In this document: piece after piece, positions 23,505 through 36,255 of the stretch
How the letters are laid out: each line of letters opens with the position of its first letter
How positions within the stretch are numbered: position 1 is the stretch's first letter
DNA from: Ursus arctos
Taxonomy: Eukaryota > Chordata > Mammalia > Carnivora > Ursidae
Assembly: GCF_023065955.2 (NCBI RefSeq)
Contig: NW_026622808.1
Coordinates: 40,622,475-40,686,474 of the forward strand
Length of the DNA: 64,000 nucleotides
Direction of reading: 5' to 3'
Notes under the pieces: generated by a model
The model's input: the letters and a program-made list of their open reading frames with translations, nothing else
What the model was told of the DNA's origin: nothing
The model's database searches: none
Translations under genes and position numbers: made by a program

Positions 23505-24010
23505 GACTGGATGGGTATAGAATTCTAAGCTGATAATCATTTTTCCTCAGACTTTTGAAGGTCCAGTTTTAAGGTCTTTTACCATCTAATGTTGTTGTGT
23601 GAAGTCAGACATCATTATTCTTTTCGTACTCCTTTGTATGCAACTTGACTTTTAAAAAAACTCTGGAAGCTTAAATAATCTTTTCTCTTTTTCCCTCCTA
23701 TTCTTAAATTATACAATGGTAGCTCTCTTTTACATTTCTTTTCTTTCTTTTTCATTTTCTGTTTCTTTTTCTGTTTTTGATGAGCTACATCAATGTGAAA
23801 ACACCTGGCCTTTAGTTTTGGGAAATCTTCCCATATATTATCCTTCCTGTTTTCTCTAGTCTCTCATCTTAGAATCCTAATATTCTGTTGGTGGTTCTCT
23901 TGGACTAACTTCTAATATTCTTAACATTTTGATCCTACTTTCAGTCTTTTGGGCTTCTTTAAAATAATTTTTTTTTATTCTAAATCTCTGTAGAAATACA
24001 ATACAATATA
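23505..24010 (-). repeat. Old L1/HAL1-like ORF1 region
   Basis: 'agaattctaagctgataatc', 'gtgaagtcagacatcattat' and the following pyrimidine-rich stretch resemble the complement of L1/HAL1 ORF1. Diverged. Confidence 0.4.
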
Positions 24011-24289
24011 GAGTCTCAAAATAGCTGTATAGTTTCTGAGTCAAAATGTCCAGTATTCACTCAAAACTTATTAGACATATCAGGATTCAAGGATAAGAGA
24101 AAAACAGACAACAAAAACAGACCCACAGGAGAGACATATATTGGAATTGTGAGCCAAGGCTTTTAAAATAACTTTAATATATTTGAGAAATTAGATAACA
24201 AGATAGATAATTTCAGCTGAGAAATGTAAACTATAAGAAAGAATCTAATGGAAATTCTAGAATCGAAAAATAGAAATTGAAATTAAGAA

Positions 24290-24785
24290 TGCAGAAATAT
24301 GTGTTCATTCAGCTCCTTGACAAATATCCAAAGAAAGCCTACCTGGATGCTGCAAGAGAAATGTAGAATGATTCCAGCAGCACTATTCGAAATAGCCCAA
24401 AATAGACAAACTGTGGTGCATTCACACAATAGCATACTGTACAGTAATTAAATAAACAATACAGATGAATCTCACAAACACAGTGTTTTGTTAAAGCATG
24501 TATATATGAAAGAATATGTCCTGTATGATTTCATGTAAATAAACTTCACAAACAGGTAAAATTAATTTGCAGTCTTAGAAGTCAGGAAAGGGTTACCTCT
24601 CAGAAGAAGAGAGAGGGTCATGATTGGGAGGAGATTGTAAGTAGGGTTTCTAAGATGTTTGTAACATTCTATTTCTTGATCTGGGTGGCAGTTACAGAAA
24701 TGTGTTCACTTTGTTAATTGTTAAAGCTGCATACCTATGATACATAAATGTTTCTAAATTATATAAAAAGCTTATAATAAACTTT
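24290..24785 (+). repeat. Old L1 3' UTR
   Basis: 'gcactattcgaaatagccca', 'caaactgtggtgcattcaca', 'tgtcctgtatgatttcatgt', 'tctgggtggcagttacagaa', 'gtgttcactttgttaattgt' in L1M order. Confidence 0.65.
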
Positions 24786-24789
24786 AAAA

Positions 24790-26125
24790 AAATGCTTACT
24801 GAAATACAGCAAGAACATATTATTCCTATTTTATAGATGTAGTATGTTTTCTTAACTGAGAATAACATATATTTATTCCTTACTTTATCTATTTCTTTCT
24901 TCCTGTTAGTTTTGGTGTCTATCTACCATGTACCCAATGTATCTGAGTTGAGAAATTCTCTGGTTCAGTTTCTCCAGAGAATACATATCCTGTTGTCTGC
25001 TTATTTGTAGTTGGAAAGGGAATCTGGGATCCTACAGGAACCCATATAGAATTTTAACTAATCTCCATGTCTTTAGTGACACCCCTTTCTTCTGCTTTTG
25101 GCAGTACCTAGGGCTGCCAATTCTTGAGTCCCTCTGAGGTTCTATATTATGAATCTCATTGGCAAACCTCTTTGTTAAACCCAAAAGTTTCAGCTTTGTC
25201 TGCTCTTCTAAGTTAGTTGTCACTCCTCAATCTTACAAAATTATGAACACACTTTGCCTATTGTTTCCTACTCTCCCATCCTCTTCATCCTGGTGGGTTT
25301 ATTACCATTTTTATTCCTATAATTTTAGTGGGGTTTGAGGAAGGATCAGAGATAAAAACTTGCCATTTAATATACCATATTTTGATTCACTTTTTCCCTT
25401 AGATTTATTTAAAAATACTAATCAGGTTATGATTCACTTCCTATGATCTGATATAGAATGCACATATATTTCTATAAATTCTGAGGTTTCTTATTAGTTG
25501 GGTGATATATATATATTTTTAAATGAATGGTTTCACTTTCTTGTATAGCTTTTAAGTGGTACATAAGATCAGTGGCTGCACTTCCTGGCTTGTGATCTCT
25601 CTGGGGAGCTGTTAATGCACTGCTGTGTTTTATTATCAAATGAAATTTATGGGCACAGTGTCCTGTTCCACAGAGTGAACGACACAAGGATTTCTCAGAC
25701 ACTCATTCAGACAGAGCGTAAGTCTGAAGTCTACTTTATACAAACTTCTAAGAAATCACCTTTGCCATCTTATGTGCTGCCCTGTTTCCTGGGCTTCTAG
25801 AAAAATTGATTTTGTTAAAAATAATCCCAGATGAAAATCAAAAGGAGGCATCAGTATTCTCTCAATACTTTCAGTTGTTTAAAACTATCTTAGCAGGAGA
25901 ATTTGTGCAATCTTATAAATTCTAGATGGTTCAGTTATCTGCAGAGTATATTTATTAATCACATAATGAATAATTAAAGTGTATATTTCCTATCTTTCTA
26001 GGAATAACTAATTTTTCTATTTTAACATGATCATTAGAAAATTAATATATAAATGTAATTTCTCTCCAATAACTTTATGAAATGTACACAGAGTAATGAG
26101 ATAGTATATACTGGACAATGGCGGA
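24790..26125. other. No assigned feature
   Basis: No exon or clear repeat. The 63-codon and 76-codon minus-strand frames here have no recognisable domain. Confidence 0.4.
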
Positions 26126-26149
26126 GCTTTCTGAATGTTGACATCTTTT

Positions 26150-26336
26150 TTTTTTTTTAAAGATTTTATTTATTCATGACAGAGAGACAGCAAGCGTGAG
26201 CAGAGGGAGGGGCAGAGAGAAAGGGAGAAGCAGGCTCCCCACTGAGCAGGGAGCCCAACTTGGGGCTTGATCCCAGGACCCCCAGATCACAACCTGAGCC
26301 AAACGTAGATGCTCAACCCCTGAGCCTCCTAGGCAC
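26150..26336 (-). mobile_element. CanSINE with 20-bp perfect duplication
   Basis: Minus orientation, 'aaagattttatttattcatg', 'gagcagggagcccaacttgg', 'ctgagcctcctaggcac'. The 20-bp duplication tctgaatgttgacatctttt at 26130-26149 and 26337-26356 is exact. Confidence 0.96.
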
Positions 26337-26569
26337 TCTGAATGTTGACATCTTTTGAACATCCTTGTTCATTTGGTGACTTTGCTACACAGTGAGTCCC
26401 ATTTCCTTGTCAGGAATCAGATATTCGCTTTGCTAGCCACCCTTTTGGCATGTGATCTAGGCTCTACAAATCAGACACAGCCATGTCTGCCTTTGTTCAG
26501 TAGAGAGAAACACGAAGAAGTAGTCTACTTCTGGCGGGGGTGGTGAGGTAGTAGACATTCAGTTTTCCA

Positions 26570-26845
26570 GGGCAGCAATAATAAAAATTCTGGAACCTAG
26601 AGCCCAGCATTGGACTTGACTTACGGAGTCTTTGTCCGGTTTCAGTAGCTATCAGGGGTCTTCCTTGGAGCAGTCTTATGGTGGGGATTGTGTTTGTTCT
26701 TGGCTGTAGCTTCTAAGCCTGACTTTCTGGGTATCCGTGAGATTCTATGAACTGGCTAATTTCCTTAAATAAATTCTTTTTTTCTGTTTCAGTTACCTAG
26801 AGAGGATTCCATTGCTTGCAACTAAAAACCCTGACTAATTCACAT
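26570..26845 (+). repeat. Ancient LTR-like repeat end
   Basis: Ends 'ccttaaataaattctttttt', then 'cttgcaactaaaaaccctga' and 'ctaattcac', a tail shared by a dispersed mammalian LTR-like repeat. Contains an AATAAA-type signal. Family not named. Confidence 0.4.
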
Positions 26846-26929
26846 GGTAAGTGCTACCATAAACAAAAAAGAAAAATAATCACAAAAATAAAAAAAGATA
26901 TCTTTAACATTCAGCTACAGTAAAAATAA

Positions 26930-27290
26930 ACATGTGATTCAGAGTAAAGAATGACACATGCTACGACATGTATGAACCATAAGGACTTATGCTAAGTGAA
27001 ATAAGCCAACTATAAAGAGACAAATACTATATGCTTTTACTTACATAAGGTATCTAAAATAGATTCATGGAATCAGAGTGGAATGGTGCTTGCCAGTGGT
27101 TGAGGAGAAGGGGAAATGAGGAGTTACTAGTCAATGGGTTTTGATCAAAATGAAAAAGTTCTAGAGATCTGCTGTACAGCATTGCACCTATAGTCACTAA
27201 AAACGTATAGTATGCTTAAAAATTAGTTAAAAGGATAGATCTCATGTTAAGTGTTTTTTCCACAGTAAAATAAGATAAATTTAGAAAAAC
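26930..27290 (+). repeat. Old L1 3' UTR next to exon B
   Basis: 'gctaagtgaaataagccaac', 'gaatcagagtggaatggtgc', 'agagatctgctgtacagcat', 'gatctcatgttaagtgtttt' are L1MA-type 3' UTR blocks. It ends about 90 bp from the exon B donor. Confidence 0.75.
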
Positions 27291-27381
27291 CACTACCATG
27301 TACTCATACTGTCCAAAGGAATGTTTAATTTTAAACACATTGGAGAATTTAAAAATCTTGATAGTAGTAACTTGAACATAC

Positions 27382-27538
27382 CGTCTTTATCAGCAGTGTC
27401 TTGAGGCTTGCATTTTAAAGTGAAGATCTTCCGCAGCTTACAGTTAGCTGAGACAATAATTCCATCCAATGACTGGAAAACTGCCCCCTTGAATATTTCA
27501 CTGGTAAATGCTACCAAGTCTATGCACAGATTGCACCA
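27382..27538 (-). CDS. Internal coding exon B of the same unidentified gene (157 bp)
   Basis: On the minus strand the acceptor is a pyrimidine-rich stretch ending TTTATTTTAG, and the donor is G followed by GTATGTTC. The open frame starts on the first base (phase 0) and leaves one base at the end (phase 1), giving 52 full codons. The peptide begins [12 protein letters not shown], carries a central S-L-D-G-I-I-V-S stretch and ends K-P-Q-D-T-A-D-K-D. It alternates hydrophobic and charged residues like a folded globular domain and has four cysteines. The phase-0 start fits exon A upstream and the phase-1 end fits exon C downstream. An old L1 3' UTR lies about 90 bp beyond the donor. Family unknown to me. 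Confidence 0.72.
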
Positions 27539-27744
27539 CTAAAATAAAGAAAAGAAGAGTAAGTACTTTCTATAATCACAGAGATGAACAAATCATCTAT
27601 ATGTGGATAGTCGGGAGAATTGAGGAAACTGTCTGGATCAACCAGCCCGAGACCTACACCCTCCCTTAGGCAAATCTCTATTTTGGCTTCAATTTTCTTA
27701 AAAATTGCCCTGATTCTTCCAAAGAAGTCATCTAAACTAGACAT
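27520..27744 (-). other. 75-codon open frame just upstream of exon B; possible alternative exon or old coding relic
   Basis: The minus strand carries an ATG-started frame whose first 60 residues look protein-like: a charged amphipathic helix (D-D-F-F-G-R-I-R-A-I-F-K-K-I-E-A-K-I) followed by a more loop-like part (V-D-P-D-S-F-L-N-S-P-D). Its last codons run through the polypyrimidine tract and acceptor of exon B and continue in a different frame from that exon. A splice from here to exon B would need an intron of roughly 25 bp, too short for a vertebrate spliceosome, and the available donor (AAA then GTACTT) is weak. So it is not counted as an exon of the same transcript. A remnant of an old element or chance are alternatives. 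Confidence 0.3.
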
Positions 27745-29515
27745 TGGTCATCTGGCTGTAGAGTTCTCACTATGAGGCAAGATTTTGACAACTTTGGGAA
27801 ATAACTCTGGATCTGTAGGCAGTATGCTAGTGGGAAACTAATTGCAGGTGCGTTAGACCACTTAAATCTTGAAAATCAGGGATAAGTAGCCAATTGTTCC
27901 TTCAAGGGGACTAATTTGATCATAATTAGCCACTTATATTTGTTAAAAAAAATCATGGATGAAATTGGAAGCTGGGTTTAAATTGTGGCCAGTGCTATCT
28001 ACTTATAACTAATTAACCTATTGTACAGAAATAGATTCTTCCAAAGAATTTGTAATTATGCCTGGTATTTGCCAGTTTTTAAAGTACTCTTGCAGAGACT
28101 AATTTCTGCCCATTAAACAATTAGACTCCTCAATACTTCATCAAATGAATTCTCTAAATGGTCTGACTGAGTTAAAGAAAAGGAGAAAATAATCATTTAG
28201 TAAGAAATTAAGACATATTGAAGATTGCAGGACAACAACAGGGAAAAGAATTTTTGAAATTAAAAGGAAAGTAGTATTTAGGGTTGTCTGCACTTCTTTT
28301 AAAATATCAGGCTCTTCCATTATTTGTTTAGAAGAACAATTTACATAAGGTTCATTTTATTAATGTCAAAACTGAAAGTTATATTTATTGATAAAGGAAA
28401 TAATGATGATATTCTTAAAGGCAAATTCTATTTAGGAATGTTGATTTTATTATGAAGGAAAACCTGAGGTGGTTTCCACTGTAGAAAAGTAAAAGAGATT
28501 GCAGTAAGTTATTAATTAAATACATGAAGATTATTTGTAGGTGTCTCAACAGTAAAATTATATTCTCAGGCCATGGTGATGCTCTGGTCTTTTGGATGAA
28601 AAGAAGTCTGGTGTAATAAGAGGTGGGAAAGGAGGACTGAATATGATGCAATAATGAGACTGGCTTGCCCTGCAGGGTGGTGAGCTCTGGGGAAGTATGA
28701 GAGGTAATGTGGGATGGGCCAGTAAGACCAGGTTCTGGAGGCATTGAAAGATCAGGAGGAGAACCATGGACTCCAGAGGGTAAGGTGTCACTCTGATTCT
28801 TGAGGGAGAATGTGACAAGAGTAAAGTGCTGGGAAATCAGAACTAACCCTAATGCAGTAATTTTTGGGGGGTGGGAGGAAGGCTGAGGTAGAGTAGAGAC
28901 AGAGTGAGGCACAGAAAGACCAGTCAGTCAGTCATTTAAGCATGAGGTGAGGAGCGTCTGGTAGAGGGCTAGTATAGGAGGTGGGATGTAAGCGACAAAT
29001 CTAGTAGGCATGCCCTAGGGTGAATGAAACATCAGGGCTTGGTAAAATCCAGGTTACAGGGGATGGAGGTATTGGGGTTTCTAGCAATCCAATAATGATT
29101 ATTAATATTATTATTATATTAGCATCATTATCGTTCTGTGGTTCTCATTCCTAAAAGATTTGATTATGTCTCAATTGCAATTATTCAGCTGGTTTGTCCC
29201 AAAAGTAACTGTATTCATCCATTCCTCCCCACAGGTGCTAAGCACTTCTCTCAGGTGTTAATACTGGGCATGACTCCGACATATAGCAAGGCATAAGAGA
29301 GTCCTTCTAGTCTGAGAAGGGAGGCTGGAGGCAGACATGGGGCATCTGTTTTATACTGTTAGTGCAGAGGGGGCTCAACGTGGGAGGATGGGGAAGTTCA
29401 AGAAAGGCTTCTTTAAAAAACATGTTAAAAATGCCATGATATTATATGCAAATATGGGCCCAAACATGCCAAATTTTATACAAAATATAGTTCTTGTCAC
29501 TTCTCCACTTCTCTA
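27745..29515. other. Intronic block without assigned features
   Basis: Contains a 165-codon minus-strand frame (28415-28912) that is proline- and serine-rich at first and then low-complexity. It has no splice context and no known domain. Possibly an old unidentified repeat around 28560-29080. Confidence 0.4.
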
Positions 29516-29530
29516 ATCATACTGTCAACT

Positions 29531-29730
29531 TTTTTTAAAAAAAGATTTTATTTTATTTATTTGACAGAGAGAAAGACAGACGGCGAGAGAGGGAACACAA
29601 GCAGGCGGAGTGGGAGAGGAAGAAGCAGGCTCATAGCGGAGGAGCCTGATGTGGGGCTCGATCCCAGAACGCCGGGATCACGCCCTGAGCCGAAGGCAGA
29701 CGCTTAACGACTGAGCCACCCAGGCGTCCC
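29531..29730 (-). mobile_element. CanSINE, perfect duplication
   Basis: Minus orientation, 'ggcgagagagggaacacaag', 'gtggggctcgatcccagaac', 'ctgagccacccaggcgtccc'. Duplication atactgtcaact at 29519-29530 and 29731-29742. Confidence 0.95.
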
Positions 29731-29744
29731 ATACTGTCAACTCT

Positions 29745-30475
29745 TAACTTTTCTTCTCTCTGTATTTTTAAAGAATACCTTTGATTTATCAATTTTAGAC
29801 ATTATCTACTGTCTTCCTATTATGGTAGATAAGACTTGTAGTTCACTTACAAACGCTACTTTCTCCGCTTCATCCTCCCTAGAAAATTGTCTCCCATTTG
29901 TTCTTTTTACGTTTTTCCTCGAGATCCATGTTCTGTGTTTTCCTTACTGTGACTATGTGAATATTGTACACAACTGAGCCAAGTGATGCTCTATGATTAC
30001 CTTTCATTATACAACTTTATATTTCTAGAGTTCATGATTGCTTTTAAAATTGTCTGCATTACTGTATCTGAACCTAAGTTTTCCTATATCTAGGAAAGGC
30101 TGAGAGGCAAAATGAGTTTGGTTTTAAACAAGGAATAATACTTTCGAAATCCAGGGAGGCATGGGAATGTGCTGGGCATTTCTTCTCAGGGCCCTGCCCT
30201 TTGTTCCCTGCTTAGATGAACCCTCCAGTGGGCTGTACCTGTACACTTCATCAGACTCCATCAGCTGACTTGGGAATTGGTGTCCTCTTCCTTCAAAAAC
30301 TCTGAGTCCCAGGAAACCAGGCCCTTACCTACTACACACTTTTTTTATTCATCATAGTCAAGCTGCTGTTATTCCCTCTGCCTGGACTCATACAACATGG
30401 AAAGGGCTCAACAAACAATGATCTATGTGTGTGTGTGTATGATGTATGAGGACATACATACATGCCAGTATACAT
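29745..30475. other. No assigned feature; small (TG)n at 30427-30440
   Basis: Mixed sequence; nothing beyond a short TG run recognised. Confidence 0.4.
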
Positions 30476-30734
30476 ACTTTCAATCTTTCATTGTATTTTT
30501 AAGTTTTAATTTTGATTCCAGTTAGTTAACATACAGTATTACATTAGTTTTAAGTATACAATATAGTGATTCAACACTCCACACATCACCTGGTGCTCAT
30601 CAGGACAAGTGCCCTCCTGATCCCCATCACCTATTTAATCCATTCCCCCAACCACCTCCTCTCTGGTAACCATCAGTTTGTTCTCTAAAGTTAGGAGTCT
30701 GTTTCTTGGTTTGCCTCTCTTTTTTTCCCTTTGC

Positions 30735-33700
30735 TTGTTTGTTTTGTTTCTTAAATTCCACATATGAGTGAAATCATATGGTATTTGTCTTTCTCTGACT
30801 GCCTTAATTTTGGTTAGCATTATACTCTCTAGCTCCATCTAGGTCATTGCAAATGGCAAGAATTCATTATTTTTTATGGCTCAGTAATATTCCAGTGTGT
30901 ATTTATCCATTATTATTTATCCATTCATCAGTCTATGGACACTCAGGCTGTTCCCATAATTTGATTACTGTAGACAATGCTGCTATAAACACTGGTGTGC
31001 ATATATCCCTTTGAACTATTTTGAAGTATTTTTGTATTCTTTGGGTAAATACCTAATAGTGCAATTGCTGGACTGTAGGGTAGTTTAAAAAAATTTTTTT
31101 TGAGGAATCTCCATACTCTTTTCCAGAGTGGCTGGACCTGTTTGCAATCCCACCAACAGTGTAAGAGGGTTCCCTTTTTTCTACGACCTCACCAAAACAT
31201 GTGGTTTCTTGTGTTGTTGATTTAGGACATTCTGACAGGTGTGAAGTGATATCTCACTGTAGTTTTGATTTGCACTTCCCTAATGATAAGTGATGTTGAG
31301 CATTTTTTCATGTGTCTGTTTGCCACCTGCATATCTTCTTTGGAAAAATGTGTATTCATGTCTTCTGCCCATTCTTTAATTGGATTATTTGGTTTTTTGG
31401 GGTATTGAGTTGTATAACTACCTTATATATTTTGGATACTAAGTCTTCATTGGTATGTCTAATTTCTAAATATCTTCTCCCATTCTGTGGGCTGGTTTTT
31501 AGTTTTGTTGATTGTCTTCTTTGCTGTGCAGAAGTTTTTATTTTGATGTAGTCCCACTAGTTTATTTTTGCTTTTATTTCCCTTACCTCAGGAGATATAC
31601 CTAGAAAGAAGTTGCTATGGCTGATGTCAAAGAAGTTACTGCCTCTGTTCTCTTCCATGATTTTGATGGTTTCAGGTTTCATATTTAGGTCTTTAATCCA
31701 TTTTTGAATTTATTTTTGTGTATGCTGTAAGAAAGTGGTCCAGTTTCACTTTTATATGTTGCTGTCCAGTTTTTCCAACATTTGTTGAAGAGACAGTCTT
31801 TTTCCCATTGAATATTCTTTCTTGCTTTGTCAAAGATTAACTGACCATATAACTGTGGGTTTTTTTCTGGGTTTTCTGTTCTGTTGACCTATTTTTCTAT
31901 TTTTGTGCCAGTACCATACTATTTTGACTACTACAGCTTTGCAATATAACTTGAAGTCCAGAATTGTGATGGCTCCAGCTTTTCTTTTCTTTTTCAAGAC
32001 TGCTTTGGCTATTGGGATCTTTTGTGGTTCCATACAAATTTTAATATTCTTTGTTCTAGTTCTTTGAAAAATGCTGTTGGTATTTTGATAGGGATTGCAT
32101 TAAATGTGTAGATTGATTGGGGTAGTATAGACATTTTAACAATATTTGTTCTTCCAATCCATAAGCATGGAATGTCTTTCCATTTCTTTGTGCCATCTTC
32201 AATTTCTTTCATCAGCATTTTGTAGTTTTCAGAGTACAGGTCTTTCACCTCTTTGCTTGGGTTTATTCCTATGTATCTTACTGTTTTTTGTACAGTGAGA
32301 TTGATTCTTTAATTTCTCTTTCTGCTGCTCCATTATTGGTATATTGAAATGAAACAGATTTCTGTATGTTGACTTTGTATCCTGTGACTTTACTGAATTC
32401 GTTTACCTTTACTGAATTAGCTTTTTGGTGGGGTCTTTTGGGTGTTCTCTATACAGTATCATGGCATCTGCAAATAGTGAAAGTTTTACTTCTTCCTTGC
32501 TGATCTGGATGTTTTTATTTCTTTTTGTTGTCTGATTCCTGTGGTTAGGACTTCCAGTACTACGTTGTAGAAAAGTGGTGAGAGTGGACATTCCTGCCTT
32601 GTTTCTGACTGGAGAGGAAAAGCTCTTAGCTTTTCCCCATTTAGGATGACATTGGCTATGGGTTTTTCATATTTGGCCTTTATTATGTTGAGATATGCTC
32701 CCTCTAAACCTTTGTTGAAAGTTTTTATCATGAATGGATGTTGTACTTTGTCAAATGCTTTTTCTGCATCTATTGAAAGGATCATATTTATAATTGTTAA
32801 ATCTTGTTGGACTGTCCCTTTTATTATGATATAGTGCCATTCTTTGTCTCTTGATATAGTCTTTATTTTAAAGTCCTATCCTTTCTTTTATTAATGTGAT
32901 ATATCACACTGACTGATTTGCAATATTTAACTACCCTTGCAACCCAGGAATACATTTCACTTGATCGTGGTGAATGATTTTTTAAAATATATTGTTGGAT
33001 TCAGTTTGCTAGGATTTTATTGAGGATTTTTTGCATCTCTGTTCATCAGAGATAATGGCCTGTAGTTCTCTTTTCTTGTGGTATCTTTATCTAGCTTTGG
33101 TAAGGAGTAATGCTGATATCATACAATGAATTTGGAAGTTTTCCTTCATCTTTGATTTTTTGGAATGGTATGAGAATAGGTATTAATTCTTCTTAAATGT
33201 TTGGTAGAATTCACCTGTGATGCCATCTGGCCCTGGACTTTTGTTTGTTGGGAGTTTGTTTTTTTTATTATTGATTCAATTTCTTTGCTAGTTATTGGTC
33301 TGTTCAACTTTCCTATTTCTTCCTGTTCTAGTTTTGATACTTTATATATTTCTAGGAATTTGTCCATTTCTTCCAGGTTGTCCAATTTGTTGGCATATAG
33401 TTTTTCATAATATTCTGTTATGATTGTTTGTATTTCTGTGGTTTCGGTTGTTATTTCTCCTCTCTCATTTGTCATTTTTTTTTATTTGGGTCTTTTCTCT
33501 TTTCTTTTTATAAGTCTAGCTAGAGGTTTGTCAATTTTATTGATTTTTTTCCCCCAAAGAACCAGCTTCTGGTTTCATTGATCTGTGCTATTGTTTTGTT
33601 GTTGTTGTTCTTATTTCTATATTCTTTATCTCTGCTCTTACCTTTATTATTTTCTTCCTTTTTCTGGCTTTAGGTTTTGTTTATTGTTCTTTTTCTAGCT

Positions 33701-34870
33701 CCTTTAGTTGTAAGGTTGGGTTGTTTTATTTGAGATTTTTTCCTGCTTCCTGAGGTAAGCATATATTGCTATATACTTCCCTCTTAGGACCAATTTTGCT
33801 GCATCCCAAAGGTTTTGGACTCTTGTGTTGTCATTTTCATTTGTTTCCATGTACTCTTTAATGTCCTGGTTGACCCATTCATTGTTTAGTAGCATATTAT
33901 TTAACCTCCATGTATTTGTGGGCTTTCCAGATTTTTTCTTGTGATTGACTTCTAGTTTTACAGTGTTGGGGTAGAAAAGGTGCATGATCTGACTTCAACC
34001 TTCCTGTATTTGTTGAGGCCTATTTTGTGGCCTAATATGTGATCTATTCCAGAAAATGTTTCATGTGCACTGAAAAGAATGTGTATTCTGCTGTTTTCGG
34101 ATGGAATGTTCTGAATAGATCTGTTAAGTTCATCTGGTCCATTCAAAGCCATTGTTTCCTTGTTGATTTTCTGTTTAGGTGATCTGCCCATTGATGTAAG
34201 TGGGCTGTTAAAGTCCCCTACTATTATTGTATTATCAATTAGTTCCTTTATGTTTATTATTGTTTTACACATTTGGGTGCTCCCATGTTGGGTGCATAAG
34301 TATTTATAATTGTTAGATCTTCTTGTTGAACTGTCCTTTTTCTTATGACATAGTGCCCTTTTTTTTGTCTCTTATTAGTCTTTGTTTTAAAGTCTAGTTT
34401 GTCTGCCAGAAGTATTACTGCTCCAGCTTTCTTTTGGCATCCATTTTTGAATGATAAATGTTTCTCCATTCCCCCTTTCAATGTGCAGGTGTCTTTAGGT
34501 CTAACATAAGTTTCTTGTAGGCAGCATATTGATCGGTATTTTTTTTAATCCATTCTGTCACCCTATGTCTTTTGATTGGAGCATTTAGTCCATTTACATT
34601 CAAAGTAATTATTATTATTATTATTATTATTTTGTTTTTTTTAAAGATTTTATTTATTTATTTGACAGAGATAGAGACAGCCAGCGAGAGAGGGAACACA
34701 AGCAGGGGGAGTGGGAGAGGAAGAAGCAGGCTCATAGCGGAAGAGCCTGATGTGGGGCTCGATCCCATAATGCCGGGATCACGCCCTGAGCCGAAGGCAG
34801 ACGCTTAACCGCTGTGCCACCCAGGCGCCCCTCATTCAAAGTAATTATTGATTGATATGTATTTGTATCA
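30735..34870 (-). pseudogene. L1 ORF2 remnant (endonuclease/reverse transcriptase), broken
   Basis: Pieces in order: endonuclease with I-N-T-Y-A-P-N (34257-34481), V-G-D-F-N and I-D-H-I-L-G-H-K (33958-34272); reverse transcriptase motif A in [10 protein letters not shown] (32486-32785); motif C as F-A-D-A-M-I-L-Y (32409-32591), where the second catalytic aspartate of the usual FADD is alanine; thumb region (32009-32248); C-terminal part (31830-32033 and 30635-30838). Frames differ, so several indels have accumulated. A SINE at 34614-34832 lies inside the endonuclease part. Confidence 0.88.
34614..34832 (-). mobile_element. CanSINE inside the L1 ORF2
   Basis: 'aaagattttatttatttatt', 'gtggggctcgatcccataat', 'ccacccaggcgcccc'. 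Perfect 17-bp duplication cattcaaagtaattatt at 34597-34613 and 34833-34849. An (ATT)n run sits at its tail. Confidence 0.96.
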
Positions 34871-34899
34871 TTTCATTACTTGTGTTGTGGTTGTTTCTG

Positions 34900-36255
34900 G
34901 AGATTTTCTCTGATCCTTTCCTGACTTTTTCTGTCATGTTTTGCTTTTCTTTAGTGATATATTTGGATTTCTTTCTCTTTATTTTTTACGTATAAAAAAA
35001 AATAACCATATATTTTTGATATATAGCTACCATTAGGTTTGTATAAAACCTCTTCTGCATATAACAGTCTATATTAAGTTGATGGTCATTTAAGTATTAA
35101 CCCATTCTTTTCTCCTCTCCTTCCCACATTTTAAGTATATGTTACTATATTTTATATCCTTTTTTGAGTTCCTTGTCTGATTTTTTACAGAAATAATTAA
35201 TTTTTACTGCTTTTGTGTTTCTTACCTTTATACTGTCAACTTTTGGTCTCTCCTTTCCAGTCAAAGAGTCCCCTTTAATATTTCTCACAGGGCTGATTTA
35301 GTGGTCACAAACTCCTTTAGTTTTTGTTTGTCTGGGAAACTCTTTATCTCTCTATTCTGAATGATCACCTTGCTGGACAGAGTATTCTTGGTTGCAGATT
35401 TTTCCCACTCAGCACTTTGAATACATCATGACACTTCCTTCTGGCTTGCAAAGTTTCTGTAGCAAAGTTTCCTGCTTGCCTTATGGGTTTTCCCTGGTAT
35501 GTGAATGACTTCTTTTGTCTTGCTGCTTTTAAGAGTCTTTTCTTTATCACTATATTTTGCAAGTTTAATTACAGTATGTTATGGTGTGGGTCTGCTTTTG
35601 TTGATTTTGATGGGAGTTCTCTGTGCTTCCTGGATCTGGATATCTGTTTCCTTCCCCAGATTAGGGAAGTTTTCAGATATTATTTCTTTTTTCTTTTTTA
35701 AATTTATTTAACAGAGAGACCATAAGTAGGCAGAATGGAAGGCAGAGGGAAAGGGAGAAGCAGACTCCCTGCTGAGCAGGAAGCCCAATGCGGGGCTTGA
35801 TTCCCGGACCCTGGGATCATGACCTGACCTGAAGGCAGATGCTTAACCGACTGAGCCACCCTGGCCGCCCCTCAGGTATTATTTCTTAAAAAAAATTTCT
35901 GCCCCACTTTCTCTCTCTTCTTCTCCTGGGAATCCTATAATACAAATGTTATTACATTTGATGGAGACACTGAGTTCCCTAAGTCTGTTCTAGTTTTGTG
36001 TAATTATTTTTTCTCTCTTGTTCAGCTTGATTACTTTCCATTACTCTGTCTTCTATGTCACTAATTCGTTCCTCTGCTTCTTCCATCTTGCTATTCATTC
36101 TATTAAGTATGTTTCTCATTTCATTTACTGAGCCTTTTATCTCTGCTATGTTTTTCCCTATCTCTGTGTCAAGGGTTTTATTCACGTCTTCCACTCTTTT
36201 CTCAAGTCCAGTGAGTATCCTTATGATCACTATTTAAAATTCTCTATCAGGCATG
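34900..36255 (-). pseudogene. L1 ORF1 remnant (RNA-binding protein), broken
   Basis: The N-terminal coiled-coil is visible at 35979-36230 (E-K-R-V-E-D-V-N-K, M-E-E-A-E-E-R-I-S-D-I-E-D). The C-terminal domain is visible at 35365-35562 (F-A-T-E-T-L-Q-A-R-R-K and N-L-Q-P-R-I-L). In intact L1 this protein trimerises and binds the element RNA. Here a SINE (35689-35871) and frameshifts break it. Confidence 0.82.
35689..35871 (-). mobile_element. CanSINE inside the L1 ORF1
   Basis: 'gctgagcaggaagcccaatg', 'cttaaccgactgagccaccc'. The 16-bp duplication tcagatattatttctt / tcaggtattatttctt lies at 35673-35688 and 35872-35887 (one mismatch). Confidence 0.94.

Noticed and set aside
28415..28912. 165-codon minus-strand open frame
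   Set aside because: No recognisable domain, no acceptor or donor pair, and it decays into low-complexity leucine/isoleucine-rich sequence. Kept only as unassigned intronic DNA.
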